64,000 nt of DNA from JACRBT01 sp964474285 (GCA_964474285.1 CAYYSD010000002.1:4009-68008); one strand, 5' to 3'; shown: positions 51,384 to 60,303, numbered from the stretch's first letter. The notes: a model not told the origin generated them from the sequence alone. Made by a program: numbers and translations.

Positions 51384-51788
51384 CTACCGGACGACCGTGA
51401 GCGTGCCCGTCATGTCGTTCGGGTGGATCTCGCAGATGAAATCGACCTCGCCCGGGTCGCCCGCTTTCCAGGTGAAGGTGTCCCCGACCACGAGGTCGTA
51501 GCGGTCGGCGTCGCCGTCGAAGCGGACGCGGTGGTCCGATGTGGAAGTGTTGCGGAAGTTGACCGTCTCGCCGGTCTTTATCGTTGCCTCGGACGGGACG
51601 AACCTGAGGCCCGGGACGTTCACGTCGAGGCCAGTGCCGCGCGCCGGCGATGCCTGGACAGTTGTCTCCAGCGACGGCGTGGCCGTCTCGTTGTCTTCGC
51701 CCGCGGTCACGCCGATCACGATCGCGATCGGGAGCAGGATGGCGATCGCGGCAACCACCATGACCACCGGCCAGCGCATGCTCACCAT
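51384..51788 (-). CDS. Membrane-anchored cupredoxin
   Basis: A 134-residue protein with one N-terminal helix (about 6-28) and a cupredoxin domain. Ligands are a His in TSDHRVRF and the CEIHPNDM loop (Cys-x2-His-x3-Met), the type-1 copper pattern. AGGAGGG seven bases before ATG 51788 fixes the start inside a longer frame. It is not in the copper island, so it may be an electron carrier of the respiratory chain. Confidence 0.78.
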   Translation of the reverse strand: MVSMRWPVVMVVAAIAILLPIAIVIGVTAGEDNETATPSLETTVQASPARGTGLDVNVPGLRFVPSEATIKTGETVNFRNTSTSDHRVRFDGDADRYDLVVGDTFTWKAGDPGEVDFICEIHPNDMTGTLTVVR

Positions 51789-52007
51789 GGCATTACCCTC
51801 CTGTTTCGGGCTTCCAACGCTAAGAGGCCGGGCGTCACAGAGGAGATTCAGCCGCGTCCCCATGGCGACCAACCGTGTATCACCCGGGTTGTCCTGGGAG
51901 CGCCGGCGCTCGTTGATAGACTCCTGCGAGACTCGTCCGTTCCCGTTGAGCCTTCTGATGCTGCGTCGCCCGCAGGCTTGGAAGAGCTTTGCTTCAAGGA
52001 GACGCCG

Positions 52008-52529
52008 ATGGCCCGCGTCGAAAAGTCGATCGATGTGAAGGTCCCTGTCTACGCCGCGTATGGCCAGTGGACCCGGTTCGAAGAGTTCCCGCGCTTCATG
52101 GAGGGTGTTCGTGCCGTGCGGCAGCTCGATGACCGAAGGCTGCTGTGGGAGGCGGAGGTTGGTGGACGCGACAAGGTCTGGGAGGCCGAAATCCGGGAGC
52201 AGGTCCCGAATGCGCGCATCATCTGGAACAGCGTCGAGGGCAATGAGAACGCCGGCATCGTCACCTTCGAACCCATCGAGGACGGGGCCGCGACTCGCGT
52301 GAATCTCGCGATGAGCTATCGTCCCGAGGGCTTTCTCGAGACCGTCGGCGATGCGCTTGGCTTCATGGCGCGCCGCGTTGAGGGCGACCTCACGCGCTTC
52401 CGCGATTTCATCGAGGAGCGCGGAGTCGAATCCGGCGGCTACCTTGAGGAGATTCACAACCCGGACGTTCCTGGCGGCCACACGCGTGGCGCCGCCGCCC
52501 AGACCAGCATTGGGACCGGAGAACGCTGA
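52008..52529 (+). CDS. SRPBCC/polyketide-cyclase-like (START-fold) protein
   Basis: A 173-residue single-domain protein of the SRPBCC family. The N-terminal VEKSIDVKVPVYAAYGQWTRFEEFPRFMEGV matches the cyclase/dehydrase pattern (SIDV-P-V-Y-W-FE-FP-FM), often found in general stress-type proteins. The last ~30 residues form an extra tail. AAGGAG six bases before ATG 52008 sets the start. It overlaps the next small gene by one base. No ligand is evident. Confidence 0.8.
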   Translation: MARVEKSIDVKVPVYAAYGQWTRFEEFPRFMEGVRAVRQLDDRRLLWEAEVGGRDKVWEAEIREQVPNARIIWNSVEGNENAGIVTFEPIEDGAATRVNLAMSYRPEGFLETVGDALGFMARRVEGDLTRFRDFIEERGVESGGYLEEIHNPDVPGGHTRGAAAQTSIGTGER

Positions 52530-52654
52530 TGCCCGCAAAGACCGAAAGGCAGCGACGCTTCATGGGCGCCGAACTCGCCCGCCTCCGGGCGGGTAAGAAG
52601 ACCAGGACGGGTATGACCGAAAAGCAGCTGCGCAAGTTCGCGAAGAAGAAGTGA
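52529..52654 (+). CDS. Small DUF3008-like protein
   Basis: A 41-residue basic protein, MPAKTERQRRFMGAELARLR..., ending in MTEKQLRKFAKKK. The MPAK-QR-x-GAEL start and the MTEKQLRKFA end match the DUF3008 family of small stress-associated proteins of unknown function. Its ATG overlaps the preceding stop (TGATG), so it is translated with the SRPBCC protein. Confidence 0.7.
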   Translation: MPAKTERQRRFMGAELARLRAGKKTRTGMTEKQLRKFAKKK

Positions 52655-52695
52655 TGCGCGGGCCTGCCGGCGGCGGGGCGAGACTCCCGGGCGGG

Positions 52696-52947
52696 CTAGG
52701 AGATCCCCTGCGCCGCCAGGAAGTCCATGATGTCCTGCACGGTGCGGATGTTTTCGGCGTCTTCGTCGCGGATCTCGAACGAGGCGTCATCCGCGAACGC
52801 CTCTTCGACAGCGATCGTCAGGTCCACGATATCGAGCGAATCCGCGCGAAGGTCGTCGATCAGGTTTGCGGAGGGCGTCACCTCATCGGGCTTCACCTTC
52901 AACTGGGAAACCACGACATCGCGCACGCGTTCGAACACTGTAGCCAT
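52696..52947 (-). CDS. acpP: Acyl carrier protein
   Basis: An 83-residue acyl carrier protein. The phosphopantetheine-attachment site is in RADSLDIVDL (Ser37), within the normal acidic helix. It carries the growing chain in fatty acid synthesis. It is last in a minus-strand block fabD, fabF, fabF, acpP. The ATG at 52947 is the natural start for a protein of this length. Confidence 0.93.
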   Translation of the reverse strand: MATVFERVRDVVVSQLKVKPDEVTPSANLIDDLRADSLDIVDLTIAVEEAFADDASFEIRDEDAENIRTVQDIMDFLAAQGIS

Positions 52948-53027
52948 CTCTATCTCTGCTTTCCGGCGCGGCGACAACCCTGTCACGCCTTCGCCACAAG
53001 GGGCGTGAGTCGAATCTGGATGTTAGG

Positions 53028-54266
53028 TCACGCCTCGTATTTACGGAAGATCACGCTGCCGTTCTGTCCGCCGAATCCAAACCCGTTGGCAAGGGCTGCG
53101 CGGACCGGCATCCTGCGCGCCTTCAGCGGCGTGTAGTCGAGGTCGCAGGCGGGGTCCGGCGTCTCGAGGTTGATCGTCGGCGGGACGGTGTCCTCCGCCA
53201 CGGCCATCACTGCTGCCAGCGCGCCGACGGCGCCTGCCGCTCCCAGCAGGTGCCCCACCATCGATTTCGGCGAACTGATCGCCAGTTTCCGGGCGTGGTC
53301 GCCGAAGGCGAGTTTCATCGCCAGGGTCTCGGTCGCGTCGTTGAGCGGCGTGCCCGTGCCGTGCGCTGCGACATAATCAATGTCCTCGGCCGCCATCCCG
53401 GCCGCGGCCATCGCGCCGCGCATGGCGGCCTCCGCCCCCGTCCCGTCTTCGCGCGGCGCGGTGATGTGGTAGGCGTCGCAGGTTAACGCACCGCCCGCCA
53501 GTTCGGCATACACCCGGGCGTTCCTGGCCCTGGCCCGCGCCTCTGATTCAATGACGAGCATCACCGCCCCTTCGCCAAAGACGAAGCCGTCGCGGTCGGC
53601 GTCGAATGGACGGCTGGCGCGTTCGGGCTCCGCGTTTCTGCGGCTCAACGCCCGCATGTTCGCCAGCGCGGCGATAGGCAGGCGATGCAGGGCGGCTTCG
53701 CTCCCCCCGGCCAGCACCACATCCGCCAGCCCTGCTTCGATGAGGGCCTTCGCTTCGATGTAGGAATAGAGGCCGCTCGCGCACGCCGCCACGCTCGCCA
53801 GCGCCGGTCCGCGCAGGCCGAGATTCATCGAGACCTGGCAGGCGCCCATGTTCGGGGCCATGATCGGGATGTAGAACGGGCTCACGCGGCTTGGGCCCCG
53901 GTTCAGGAGAACTTCCATCTCGTCCATCGTCTCGATGGCGCCGCCCGACCCGGTGGCGACGGCCGATGCCGCCCGCGGCCGTTCTTCATCCGTGAGCACC
54001 AATCCGGCGTCCTCCGCGGCCATTTTGGCGGCGGCCACCGCGAACTGGGCGAACCGGCCCATGCGGCGCGCGTCCTTCGGGTCCATGTAATCCCCGGCGG
54101 AGAAGTCTTTGACCTCGGCGGCGATGGTCACCGGCATGTCGGTCGTGTCGAAGCGTGTGATCGTCGACGCGCCCGAGACCCCCGCCACCAGGTTGTTCCA
54201 GAAGTCGCGGGCCGTCAGCCCGATGGGCGTGATGGCGCCCACGCCCGTTACGAGTGCTCGTGTCAC
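53028..54266 (-). CDS. fabF: Beta-ketoacyl-ACP synthase II (FabF), paralog 1
   Basis: A 412-residue condensing enzyme of type II fatty acid synthesis. The Cys-His-His triad is complete: AACASG (Cys162), AAHGTGT (His302) and SMVGHLLGA (His339). It extends acyl-ACP with malonyl-ACP in the cytoplasm. It follows a second FabF gene with 15 bases between. Both retain full triads, so neither is a chain-length factor. Confidence 0.93.
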   Translation of the reverse strand: MTRALVTGVGAITPIGLTARDFWNNLVAGVSGASTITRFDTTDMPVTIAAEVKDFSAGDYMDPKDARRMGRFAQFAVAAAKMAAEDAGLVLTDEERPRAASAVATGSGGAIETMDEMEVLLNRGPSRVSPFYIPIMAPNMGACQVSMNLGLRGPALASVAACASGLYSYIEAKALIEAGLADVVLAGGSEAALHRLPIAALANMRALSRRNAEPERASRPFDADRDGFVFGEGAVMLVIESEARARARNARVYAELAGGALTCDAYHITAPREDGTGAEAAMRGAMAAAGMAAEDIDYVAAHGTGTPLNDATETLAMKLAFGDHARKLAISSPKSMVGHLLGAAGAVGALAAVMAVAEDTVPPTINLETPDPACDLDYTPLKARRMPVRAALANGFGFGGQNGSVIFRKYEA

Positions 54267-54281
54267 TGGCTGCTCCGCAGG

Positions 54282-55520
54282 TTAGTTCGCCTCTCGGAAG
54301 ATGAGGCAGGAGTTGTGGCCGCCAAGGCCAACCGATGTGGTCATTGAAACCCGGACGCGCCGGTTGCGCGCGGTGTTGGGTACATAGTCGAGGTCGCATT
54401 CGGGGTCGGGCGTCGTGTAATTGATCGTCGGCGGGACCTTTTGGTCGCGGATTGCCATCACCGTCGCCAGCGCTTCAACGGAACCCGAGGCCCCCATGCA
54501 GTGGCCCGTGATCGGCTTCACCGAGCTGATGGCCGCGTTGTAGGCCGAGTTCCCCATGATCTCCTTGAAGACAGCCGTCTCCACGCGGTCGTTGAGCGGC
54601 GTGCCGCTCCCGTGTGGGTTGATGTAATCGATCTCGGAGGGGTCAATCTCCGCCTTGCGCAGGGCTGCCTTCACCGCGCGCTTGAGACCGCGGCCCGTTT
54701 CGTGCAGGGCGATCATGTCGTAGGCGTCGTTCGAGCTGCCGTAGCCGATGAGTTCGCAATACATCCGCGCCCCGCGCGCCTTCGCGTGGGCGTAGTCTTC
54801 GATGATCATGCTCGCCCCGCCTTCGCCCGCGATGAACCCGTCGCGGTTGAGGTCGAAGGGCTTGAGCGCCTTCGTCGGGTCCTCGTTGTTGACCGCCAGG
54901 GCGCGCATCGAACACCAGGTCGCGTGGTAGATGGGCAGGAGCACCGCCTCCGAACTCCCCGCGATGATGGCGATGGCATCGCCCCTTCGCACGGTCTCAA
55001 ACGCCTCGCCGAGGCACCCTCCCCCCGTGGCGCAGGCGCTCACGACGGCCATGTTCGGCCCCCGCGCGCCAGTCGCGATAGCGATGTGCCCGCTCACCGC
55101 GTCCGGGATGAAGTTCGCCACCAGGAAGGGTGTGATCCGCCGGGGGCCCTTTTCATCGAGCACCCTCTGGTTCTCGATGATGAGCTCCGTCCCGCCGCCG
55201 CCCGCGCCGAAGATCACGCCGATCATGTCCGCGTTCTCTTCCGTGATTTGCAGGCCGCTATCGACCAGCGCTTCGAGCGCCGCGGAGAGGCCGAACGTCA
55301 CCCCACGGTTCATGTGCCGTTGCTGCTTGGCGTCGGCCCGGTCTCCCAGCGAGAAGTTCTTCACCTCCGCCTGGATGCGCACCGGGTAGGGCTCGGGGTC
55401 GAAGAGCGTGATCGGCCCGATGCCGCTGCGCCCGTCGATCATCGCCTGCCACGTCTCCTCGGCGGTATGTCCGACCGCGGTGACTGCGCCCACGCCCGTG
55501 ACCACGACGCGTCCGCTCAT
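54282..55520 (-). CDS. fabF: Beta-ketoacyl-ACP synthase (FabF), paralog 2
   Basis: A 412-residue KAS enzyme with a complete triad (SACATGG, Cys163; NPHGSGT, His303; KPITGHCMGA, His340). It is clearly diverged from paralog 1, suggesting different chain-length or initiation roles. No FabH is in this window, so one copy might also start synthesis; that is a guess. Its ATG overlaps the FabD stop codon (ATGA). Confidence 0.92.
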   Translation of the reverse strand: MSGRVVVTGVGAVTAVGHTAEETWQAMIDGRSGIGPITLFDPEPYPVRIQAEVKNFSLGDRADAKQQRHMNRGVTFGLSAALEALVDSGLQITEENADMIGVIFGAGGGGTELIIENQRVLDEKGPRRITPFLVANFIPDAVSGHIAIATGARGPNMAVVSACATGGGCLGEAFETVRRGDAIAIIAGSSEAVLLPIYHATWCSMRALAVNNEDPTKALKPFDLNRDGFIAGEGGASMIIEDYAHAKARGARMYCELIGYGSSNDAYDMIALHETGRGLKRAVKAALRKAEIDPSEIDYINPHGSGTPLNDRVETAVFKEIMGNSAYNAAISSVKPITGHCMGASGSVEALATVMAIRDQKVPPTINYTTPDPECDLDYVPNTARNRRVRVSMTTSVGLGGHNSCLIFREAN

Positions 55521-56518
55521 GTCGCCGCCGCCATCACACGGTCGAAGTCCTCCGAGAGGAGGCCTTCGTTGTCGTCGCTCAGGCTGAGGCTGTTCACCTC
55601 GTAATCGATCCGCCGCACGAGCCGCGTGAGCACGTTGCCGGGCCCTGCCTCGATGAAGAGGTCCACCCCGTGGTCGCGCATCTCCTCCACGGACCGCTGC
55701 CAGCGGACACCCATGAGCAGCTGGTCGCGCAGCTCCTGGTAGACCTCCGGCTCGGTCTCGAGGATCTCCGCATTCACGTTGCCGACCATCGGGCGGGCCG
55801 GATCGCGCATAGGCATCTTCTGCAACATGCGGTTCATGCCGTCGCTCGCCTTCGCCATCAGCGGCGAGTGCGAGGCGATGGTGATGGGCAGTCGCACCAC
55901 GCGCCGCGCACCGGCCCTGTCTGCGAGTTCCATCGCGCGTTTCAGCGGCCCCAGCGCCCCGGAAATGACGGTCTGCCCCTCGCAATTCGCCGTCGCAAGG
56001 CCGACGTAACCGTCCGTCGTCTGGTCCTCGGCGGCGGCGGCGCAAATCTCCGCGACCTTCTCCGTCGGCAGTCCCAGCACGGAAGCCATGCCGCCGGGGA
56101 ACTCCCTGCCCGCCTCTTCCATGAGCACGCCCCGTTCTTTCACCAGCAGCGCGCCCTCTTCGAAGGTGAGCGCACCGGCGGCCACGGCGGCCGTGAACTC
56201 GCCCATCGAATGTCCGGCGAAGAAGTACGGTTCCAGTTTGCGGTCGAGCCGGGCCCAGCGCTCGTGGAGCGCCGCCAACCAGGCCATCGACGTCACGTAG
56301 GTTGCGGGTTGCTGGTTGATCGTCTGTTCCAGCTCTTCCGCCGGGCCTTCGAAACAGAGCTTCGAAAGGCGCGTTTCGAGCACTTCATCGGCGCGCTTGA
56401 AGATATCGAACGCGGCGCGCGACACCTTCGCCAGCCGTTCACCCATGCCAACATGGTGCGAACCCTGGCCTGGAAAGATCACGGCTACCCGCTGCCAGGG
56501 CTTGATCTCCTGGTCCAT
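55517..56518 (-). CDS. fabD: Malonyl-CoA:ACP transacylase
   Basis: A 333-residue acyltransferase. GQGSH opens the fold, GHSMGE holds the nucleophile (Ser104), and ASHSPLM carries the His. It loads malonyl groups onto ACP. It leads the operon and is overlapped by the second FabF gene by four bases. ATG 56518 is the first Met before the conserved start. Confidence 0.92.
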   Translation of the reverse strand: MDQEIKPWQRVAVIFPGQGSHHVGMGERLAKVSRAAFDIFKRADEVLETRLSKLCFEGPAEELEQTINQQPATYVTSMAWLAALHERWARLDRKLEPYFFAGHSMGEFTAAVAAGALTFEEGALLVKERGVLMEEAGREFPGGMASVLGLPTEKVAEICAAAAEDQTTDGYVGLATANCEGQTVISGALGPLKRAMELADRAGARRVVRLPITIASHSPLMAKASDGMNRMLQKMPMRDPARPMVGNVNAEILETEPEVYQELRDQLLMGVRWQRSVEEMRDHGVDLFIEAGPGNVLTRLVRRIDYEVNSLSLSDDNEGLLSEDFDRVMAAAT

Positions 56519-56675
56519 CTCCTGCGAGCCCTCCCCCGGCGAGCGATCTGCGCACTCACCTTAGCGGAAAAGGATACCATCCCGCCGCCGCTGGCAATAG
56601 CTTGCATGCTCACCACGCCGCCTTGTTCCGGCCCGGCGTACAATCGCGACCATCGCGCCGGAAGTGAGCAATCCC

Positions 56676-57530
56676 ATGGTCGAACTTGTGACGCTTGAAA
56701 CCGCCGACGGCTGCCTGGTCGACGCCGCTTACTGGCCGCCTCAAGGCCCGGCCCCCGCGGCCATCGACGGCTGCATCACCGTGCACGGCGCAACGGGCAA
56801 CGCCTACGGCGGTCTCCAGCGCTCGCTCGCGGCGGCGCTTTCGGCCGCGGGGGTCGCGACGCTTGCCGTCAACACGCGCGGCCACGACATTGTCGCCCGC
56901 GTCCAGCACATCTCCGGCGCCCCACGTCGTGGAGGCACCGCCTATGAGAACCTGGACGAAGCCGCCCATGATTTTCACGCGGCTGCCGCCTTCCTCCGCG
57001 ATCGCGGCTGTGCGCGACTGGCGATCGCGGGCCACAGCCTCGGCGCGGTCAAGTCCATCTATGTGCAGGCGACGCAGCCGGTGGACGCTGCCCGCGTCAT
57101 CGCCATCTCGCCGCCGCGGATCGCCTGGGACGTGCAGGACGCGGGCGCCATGGCGGAGCGCTTCCGCGAGACGCGCGGGCGCGCCCTCGAGATGATCGCG
57201 GAAGGGCGCGGCAAAGAACTCCTCTACGCTCCCGTCCCCATCCCAAGCCACTTCGGCGCGGAGGAGTTCGAACGCAAGTACGGGCCGGAGAGCCGGTATG
57301 ACATCGCCCGCCACATGGCCGCCGTCCAGGCGCCGCTGCTGTTCGTCTTCGGCACAGACGAAGTCGCGAATCTCCAACAGATCGGAGCGAGCGAAGCGGT
57401 CGCGCGCGCCTACGCGGAGGCGAATCCGTCACGCGCCGACTTGCACTCCATCGCCGGCGCCGACCACAACTACTCGCACCATCGCGACGAACTCACCACG
57501 TTCGTCGCCGCCTGGTTGCAGGGGCGATAG
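56676..57530 (+). CDS. Alpha/beta hydrolase
   Basis: A 284-residue soluble hydrolase. The elbow is AGHSLGAVKS (Ser about 121); a late FGTDEVANL holds the likely Asp and AGADHNYSHH the His. It is probably an esterase or lipase-like enzyme of small substrate. The ATG at 56676 has GTGAG seven bases upstream and was preferred over GTG 56664. Convergent with and overlapping the TfoX-N gene by 38 bases. Confidence 0.8.
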   Translation: MVELVTLETADGCLVDAAYWPPQGPAPAAIDGCITVHGATGNAYGGLQRSLAAALSAAGVATLAVNTRGHDIVARVQHISGAPRRGGTAYENLDEAAHDFHAAAAFLRDRGCARLAIAGHSLGAVKSIYVQATQPVDAARVIAISPPRIAWDVQDAGAMAERFRETRGRALEMIAEGRGKELLYAPVPIPSHFGAEEFERKYGPESRYDIARHMAAVQAPLLFVFGTDEVANLQQIGASEAVARAYAEANPSRADLHSIAGADHNYSHHRDELTTFVAAWLQGR

Positions 57531-57879
57531 GCCTCGGGCGCCTCGCCGTACCCGCGACCTTCGGCGGGAGGGATTGCGCGCAGGTCGTGCCGGCCGCCAG
57601 CCACTCTTCCAGCCCGGCCTCGTCGAGCGCCGCTTCCGCCACGATCACGAGTCCGGTCATCGGCCGCCCGGTGAAGTCCATCGGCCGGACGTGGGGCCGC
57701 GCCAGCGCCTCCTGATACCGTGTGGGGCCGGTCCTCACGAGCAGATCGCTGCCGATGATCCCGCACGCCATGTGCCCGCCGACCATGAACACGACGCCTC
57801 CGAACATCTTCTTCTCGTCAAACGGGAGGCGGGGCCCCAGGTGGTTGCGGATGCGCTCCGCCAGGCGTTCGTCGTACAT
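57493..57879 (-). CDS. TfoX N-terminal domain protein
   Basis: A 128-residue protein matching the TfoX_N domain along most of its length: FDEKKMFGGVVFMVGGHMACGI, LLVRTGPTRYQEALARP, then MDFTGRPM. TfoX proteins regulate competence in some bacteria; lone N-domains are of unknown role and common in actinobacteria and Chloroflexota. GGAGG five bases before ATG 57879 sets the start. The C-terminal RRPRPIAPATRRRR tail overlaps the convergent hydrolase gene. Confidence 0.83.
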   Translation of the reverse strand: MYDERLAERIRNHLGPRLPFDEKKMFGGVVFMVGGHMACGIIGSDLLVRTGPTRYQEALARPHVRPMDFTGRPMTGLVIVAEAALDEAGLEEWLAAGTTCAQSLPPKVAGTARRPRPIAPATRRRRTW

Positions 57880-58092
57880 GCATTCCTCCAATCGCCGCCG
57901 GCCAGGTACTCTACGCGCCGCACCGGTCCGGGTGCCACACTTCCGGCCGCCGGTCGGCGGGTCCTCCAACGGTTGCCGGTGTCTGCATGCCACGATCGAA
58001 CAGCGGGCCGCGCTTCGCAACCGGCGCGGTCCTCCCTGTGTGGCGCCCGGCACCGGCCGGGCGATCCGGCCGATTGTTGTCGCAGGTGGTGG

Positions 58093-59259
58093 TCATTCCC
58101 TTCGAACTGCGGGCCCGTCACTGAGCGGGCAACGCCCGCACATCCCTTTCAGGCAGTAGTCCCGTTGGAGCAACAACCCGCCCTGCAAGAGCGATGCGTC
58201 CGCGAAAGGCTGCGACTCCATTCCGCCGAGCCACGACTCCAGCCTCCTCAGCTTTCCATATGTTCCAGGGCTCGGCAGTTGCTCCCAGCGGGCGATGACC
58301 TCCGCTTCCCCCCACATCCGGCCGGCCAGCGCCAGCGGCAACACGGCGTTGACCATGAGCTCAATCGCCGCCGAACGCCCGAGCCCGGCGGCAGCCGGGA
58401 TGGGCATCCCCGGTTCGAAACGGTGGGGCCAGCCAGGCTCCGCCCCCCGGGGCCACCAGGCGGAGAACAGCGCGGCCGCCACATCGAGGCGCTGCCCGGG
58501 CTGTGCCAGCGGCCGCAACCCCACCCGGCGGAGGGCCAGCGCAGCCGCCCGGCCGCGCAGTTCGGCGGCGATGACCTGCTCGCGCGGCGCCGGCGCGGCC
58601 GCGCTGTTCGCGCGCTCCAATAGCGAGGCGAGCGGCATTCGCGCCGCCAGCCGCCCGAACTCCTCGCGGTTCGCGGAACCGGCAAGTTGTTCGAGCGCGA
58701 GCCGGTAGAGGGCGTCTCCGGGGCCGCGTTCGCGGAGCAGCTCGCCCGCGCGCGCCGCCTTGATGCGGAGCCGGCGGCGCGAGATCCGCCGCAGCGCCTC
58801 CGCGGGCTGTGCCCCGAGTACCGCGTTGAGGGCACAGGGTGGCACAAACCCGGGCAGCTCCCCCGCCTTCGGCGCGGGCGCAACCTGGAGGATGGCGATC
58901 GCCCGGCCGTTGGCCGCGGTGGTTGTCTGTGCGCCGCTGTCGTTGCGAGCGACCACGTGGAGGATGACGCCGTTGTAGGCGGCGTCTCGCGCGTGGCCGT
59001 GACCTTCCCACGAGCTCGCAGAGAGGTGGAACTCGACGTCGCCGCGGAGCAAGTCCCCGCCCGCGTCGAGCAGGGCGCCGACGTAGTCCGGCCCCGGGCC
59101 GCGTCCGGGCATGCCCGGGAAGATGACGCGAAGCGCGCGCCCGTCCGCAAGGCGCAGCGGCCCGCGCAGGCCGTCGCCCCAGAGCGCCGCCATCTCCTGC
59201 TCGGCGGCAAATACCGGCTCGTGGTCCCCTTCCCGCACGCGGGCGGATGCCTTTGTCAT
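58093..59259 (-). CDS. DUF2851 family protein
   Basis: A 388-residue protein. The N-terminal core GPDYVGALLDAGGDLLRGDVEFHLSASSWEGHGH and the C-terminal CLKGMCGRCPL metal-like cluster are the two hallmarks of DUF2851. The GDVE-H and Cys pairs suggest a nuclease-like or metal-binding fold, but no function is established. It is single-gene on this strand, far from obvious partners. Confidence 0.82.
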   Translation of the reverse strand: MTKASARVREGDHEPVFAAEQEMAALWGDGLRGPLRLADGRALRVIFPGMPGRGPGPDYVGALLDAGGDLLRGDVEFHLSASSWEGHGHARDAAYNGVILHVVARNDSGAQTTTAANGRAIAILQVAPAPKAGELPGFVPPCALNAVLGAQPAEALRRISRRRLRIKAARAGELLRERGPGDALYRLALEQLAGSANREEFGRLAARMPLASLLERANSAAAPAPREQVIAAELRGRAAALALRRVGLRPLAQPGQRLDVAAALFSAWWPRGAEPGWPHRFEPGMPIPAAAGLGRSAAIELMVNAVLPLALAGRMWGEAEVIARWEQLPSPGTYGKLRRLESWLGGMESQPFADASLLQGGLLLQRDYCLKGMCGRCPLSDGPAVRRE

Positions 59260-59437
59260 CGCCCCGGCCTCGCTCGTTGGCTCATGTTGCCGGCTTCCGC
59301 GGCAAGAGAGCGTGGCGAAGCACGGCCGCGGGCCAGGTCACTCGTGGCCGCGTTCTCCTCGATCCCGGACTGTTCAGGGCGCGTTGCGGCGATCGCCACG
59401 TCGCTGGCGCCCGCCGGCCATGTGATCACACCCGCGG

Positions 59438-59674
59438 TCACGTTCCAGCGTCGTAGGGCGCACGTTCTTCGGCGATGCGCAGGATCGACAGGCTCGCACC
59501 GCGGGGCGCGTACCGTCCGGTCTCCCACTCGCTCACCGTCTGCTGCCGCACGCCGAGCAGGCGGGCGAAGGCCGCCTGGCTCATCCCCAGCCGCGCCCGC
59601 AGCGCTGCAATCCGCTCCGCGTCCCACGTGGCGGCAGCGCGGCCTTCGGGCGGGTGCTCCCTCTCCTCAGTCAT
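59438..59674 (-). CDS. XRE-family DNA-binding protein
   Basis: A 78-residue regulator with a helix-turn-helix (IAALRARLGMSQAAFARLLGVRQQTVSEWETGRYAPRG), similar to HTH_3/antitoxin-type XRE proteins. No toxin gene is adjacent. A perfect 14-bp palindrome lies 19 bases before its start, so it probably represses itself and perhaps the divergent gene at 59798. Confidence 0.82.
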   Translation of the reverse strand: MTEEREHPPEGRAAATWDAERIAALRARLGMSQAAFARLLGVRQQTVSEWETGRYAPRGASLSILRIAEERAPYDAGT

Positions 59675-59692
59675 GCGGACACGCTACACGAT

Positions 59693-59706
59693 ACACGGTA
59701 CCGTGT
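59693..59706. promoter_or_regulatory. Palindromic operator upstream of the XRE gene
   Basis: ACACGGTACCGTGT is a perfect 14-bp palindrome between the divergent XRE gene (start 59674) and the 87-residue gene (start 59798). The flank repeats TACACG just before it. Size and place fit an XRE dimer site for autoregulation. Confidence 0.6.
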
Positions 59707-59797
59707 GAAGTCTTTCCCTTTGCGAGGCGTCTTTCGCGTCTATGCCGTGCGGCCGTATATAGTAGTGATTGGTCCGGCAGAGAATGGGGATGTAGAC

Positions 59798-60061
59798 ATG
59801 ACGACGACGATCGAAGGCCGCGACGAGAGCAGCGACGCGCCCGTATCCATCCTCCGGGACGGCGAAATGGTCGCGATGCCCCGCTGCAAGCGCTGCAACC
59901 TGGTCTATCTGCCATCGAAGTCGACCAGCGAACTGCGCCTGACCTACTGCAGCTTCCTCTGCGAACTTGGCGACCTGGGCTTCAGCATCTCCGGCCTGGA
60001 GCACATGCAGCGGGTCCCCAAAGAACCTGGGACCCCGCCCACCGAGCCGGCCGCCGTCTGA
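59798..60061 (+). CDS. Small Cys-pair protein, unknown function
   Basis: An 87-residue protein with MPRCKRCNLVYLP (CxxC) and CSFLCE (CxxxC), four cysteines that may bind zinc. The N-terminus is acidic and polar, and the C-terminus is Pro-rich. No family is recognised. GGGG-ATG lies about eight bases before the start. It is divergent from the XRE regulator and followed by a terminator. Confidence 0.6.
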   Translation: MTTTIEGRDESSDAPVSILRDGEMVAMPRCKRCNLVYLPSKSTSELRLTYCSFLCELGDLGFSISGLEHMQRVPKEPGTPPTEPAAV

Positions 60062-60089
60062 CAGGCGCCCGAGGTTCACGTTTCGCACT

Positions 60090-60115
60090 AACGGCCCGCA
60101 AGACTGCGGGCCGTT
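60090..60115 (+). terminator. Hairpin terminator
   Basis: A perfect 11-bp stem (AACGGCCCGCA with TGCGGGCCGTT) and a 4-base loop, 28 bases after the Cys-pair gene. The bases after it (GGCGTTGTCC) hold only a short T-run. It may also serve the convergent micro-gene. Confidence 0.65.
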
Positions 60116-60142
60116 GGCGTTGTCCTGCCCAACCGGGCCGTC

Positions 60143-60238
60143 CTACTTCTTGACCGCTGCAGCTGTCCTGGGGGCCGCCTTCGCGGTGGCCTTCTGCTTC
60201 GTGGTCTTGGCCGTGTTCTTCGGGCTCTTGTCTCCCAC
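60143..60238 (-). CDS. Lys-rich micro-protein (GDKSPK type)
   Basis: A 31-residue very basic peptide beginning (GTG)GDKSPKNTAKTTKQKA and ending AAAVKK. Short GDKSPK-K peptides are widespread in Chloroflexota and Actinobacteria, usually unannotated; their function is unknown. GAGGAG lies seven bases before the GTG start. It lies 65 bases downstream of the UbiB-kinase gene, on the same strand. Confidence 0.6.
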   Translation of the reverse strand: MGDKSPKNTAKTTKQKATAKAAPRTAAAVKK

Positions 60239-60303
60239 TGTGCGTCTCCTCTATGGCAGCTATTGCCGGGATGCGCACATCCTACCCATCCCGAGTCACG
60301 CTG

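Noticed and set aside
53028..55520. Polyketide synthase ketosynthase/chain-length-factor pair
   Set aside because: Both proteins keep the complete Cys-His-His triad and lie with fabD and acpP, so they are fatty-acid enzymes.
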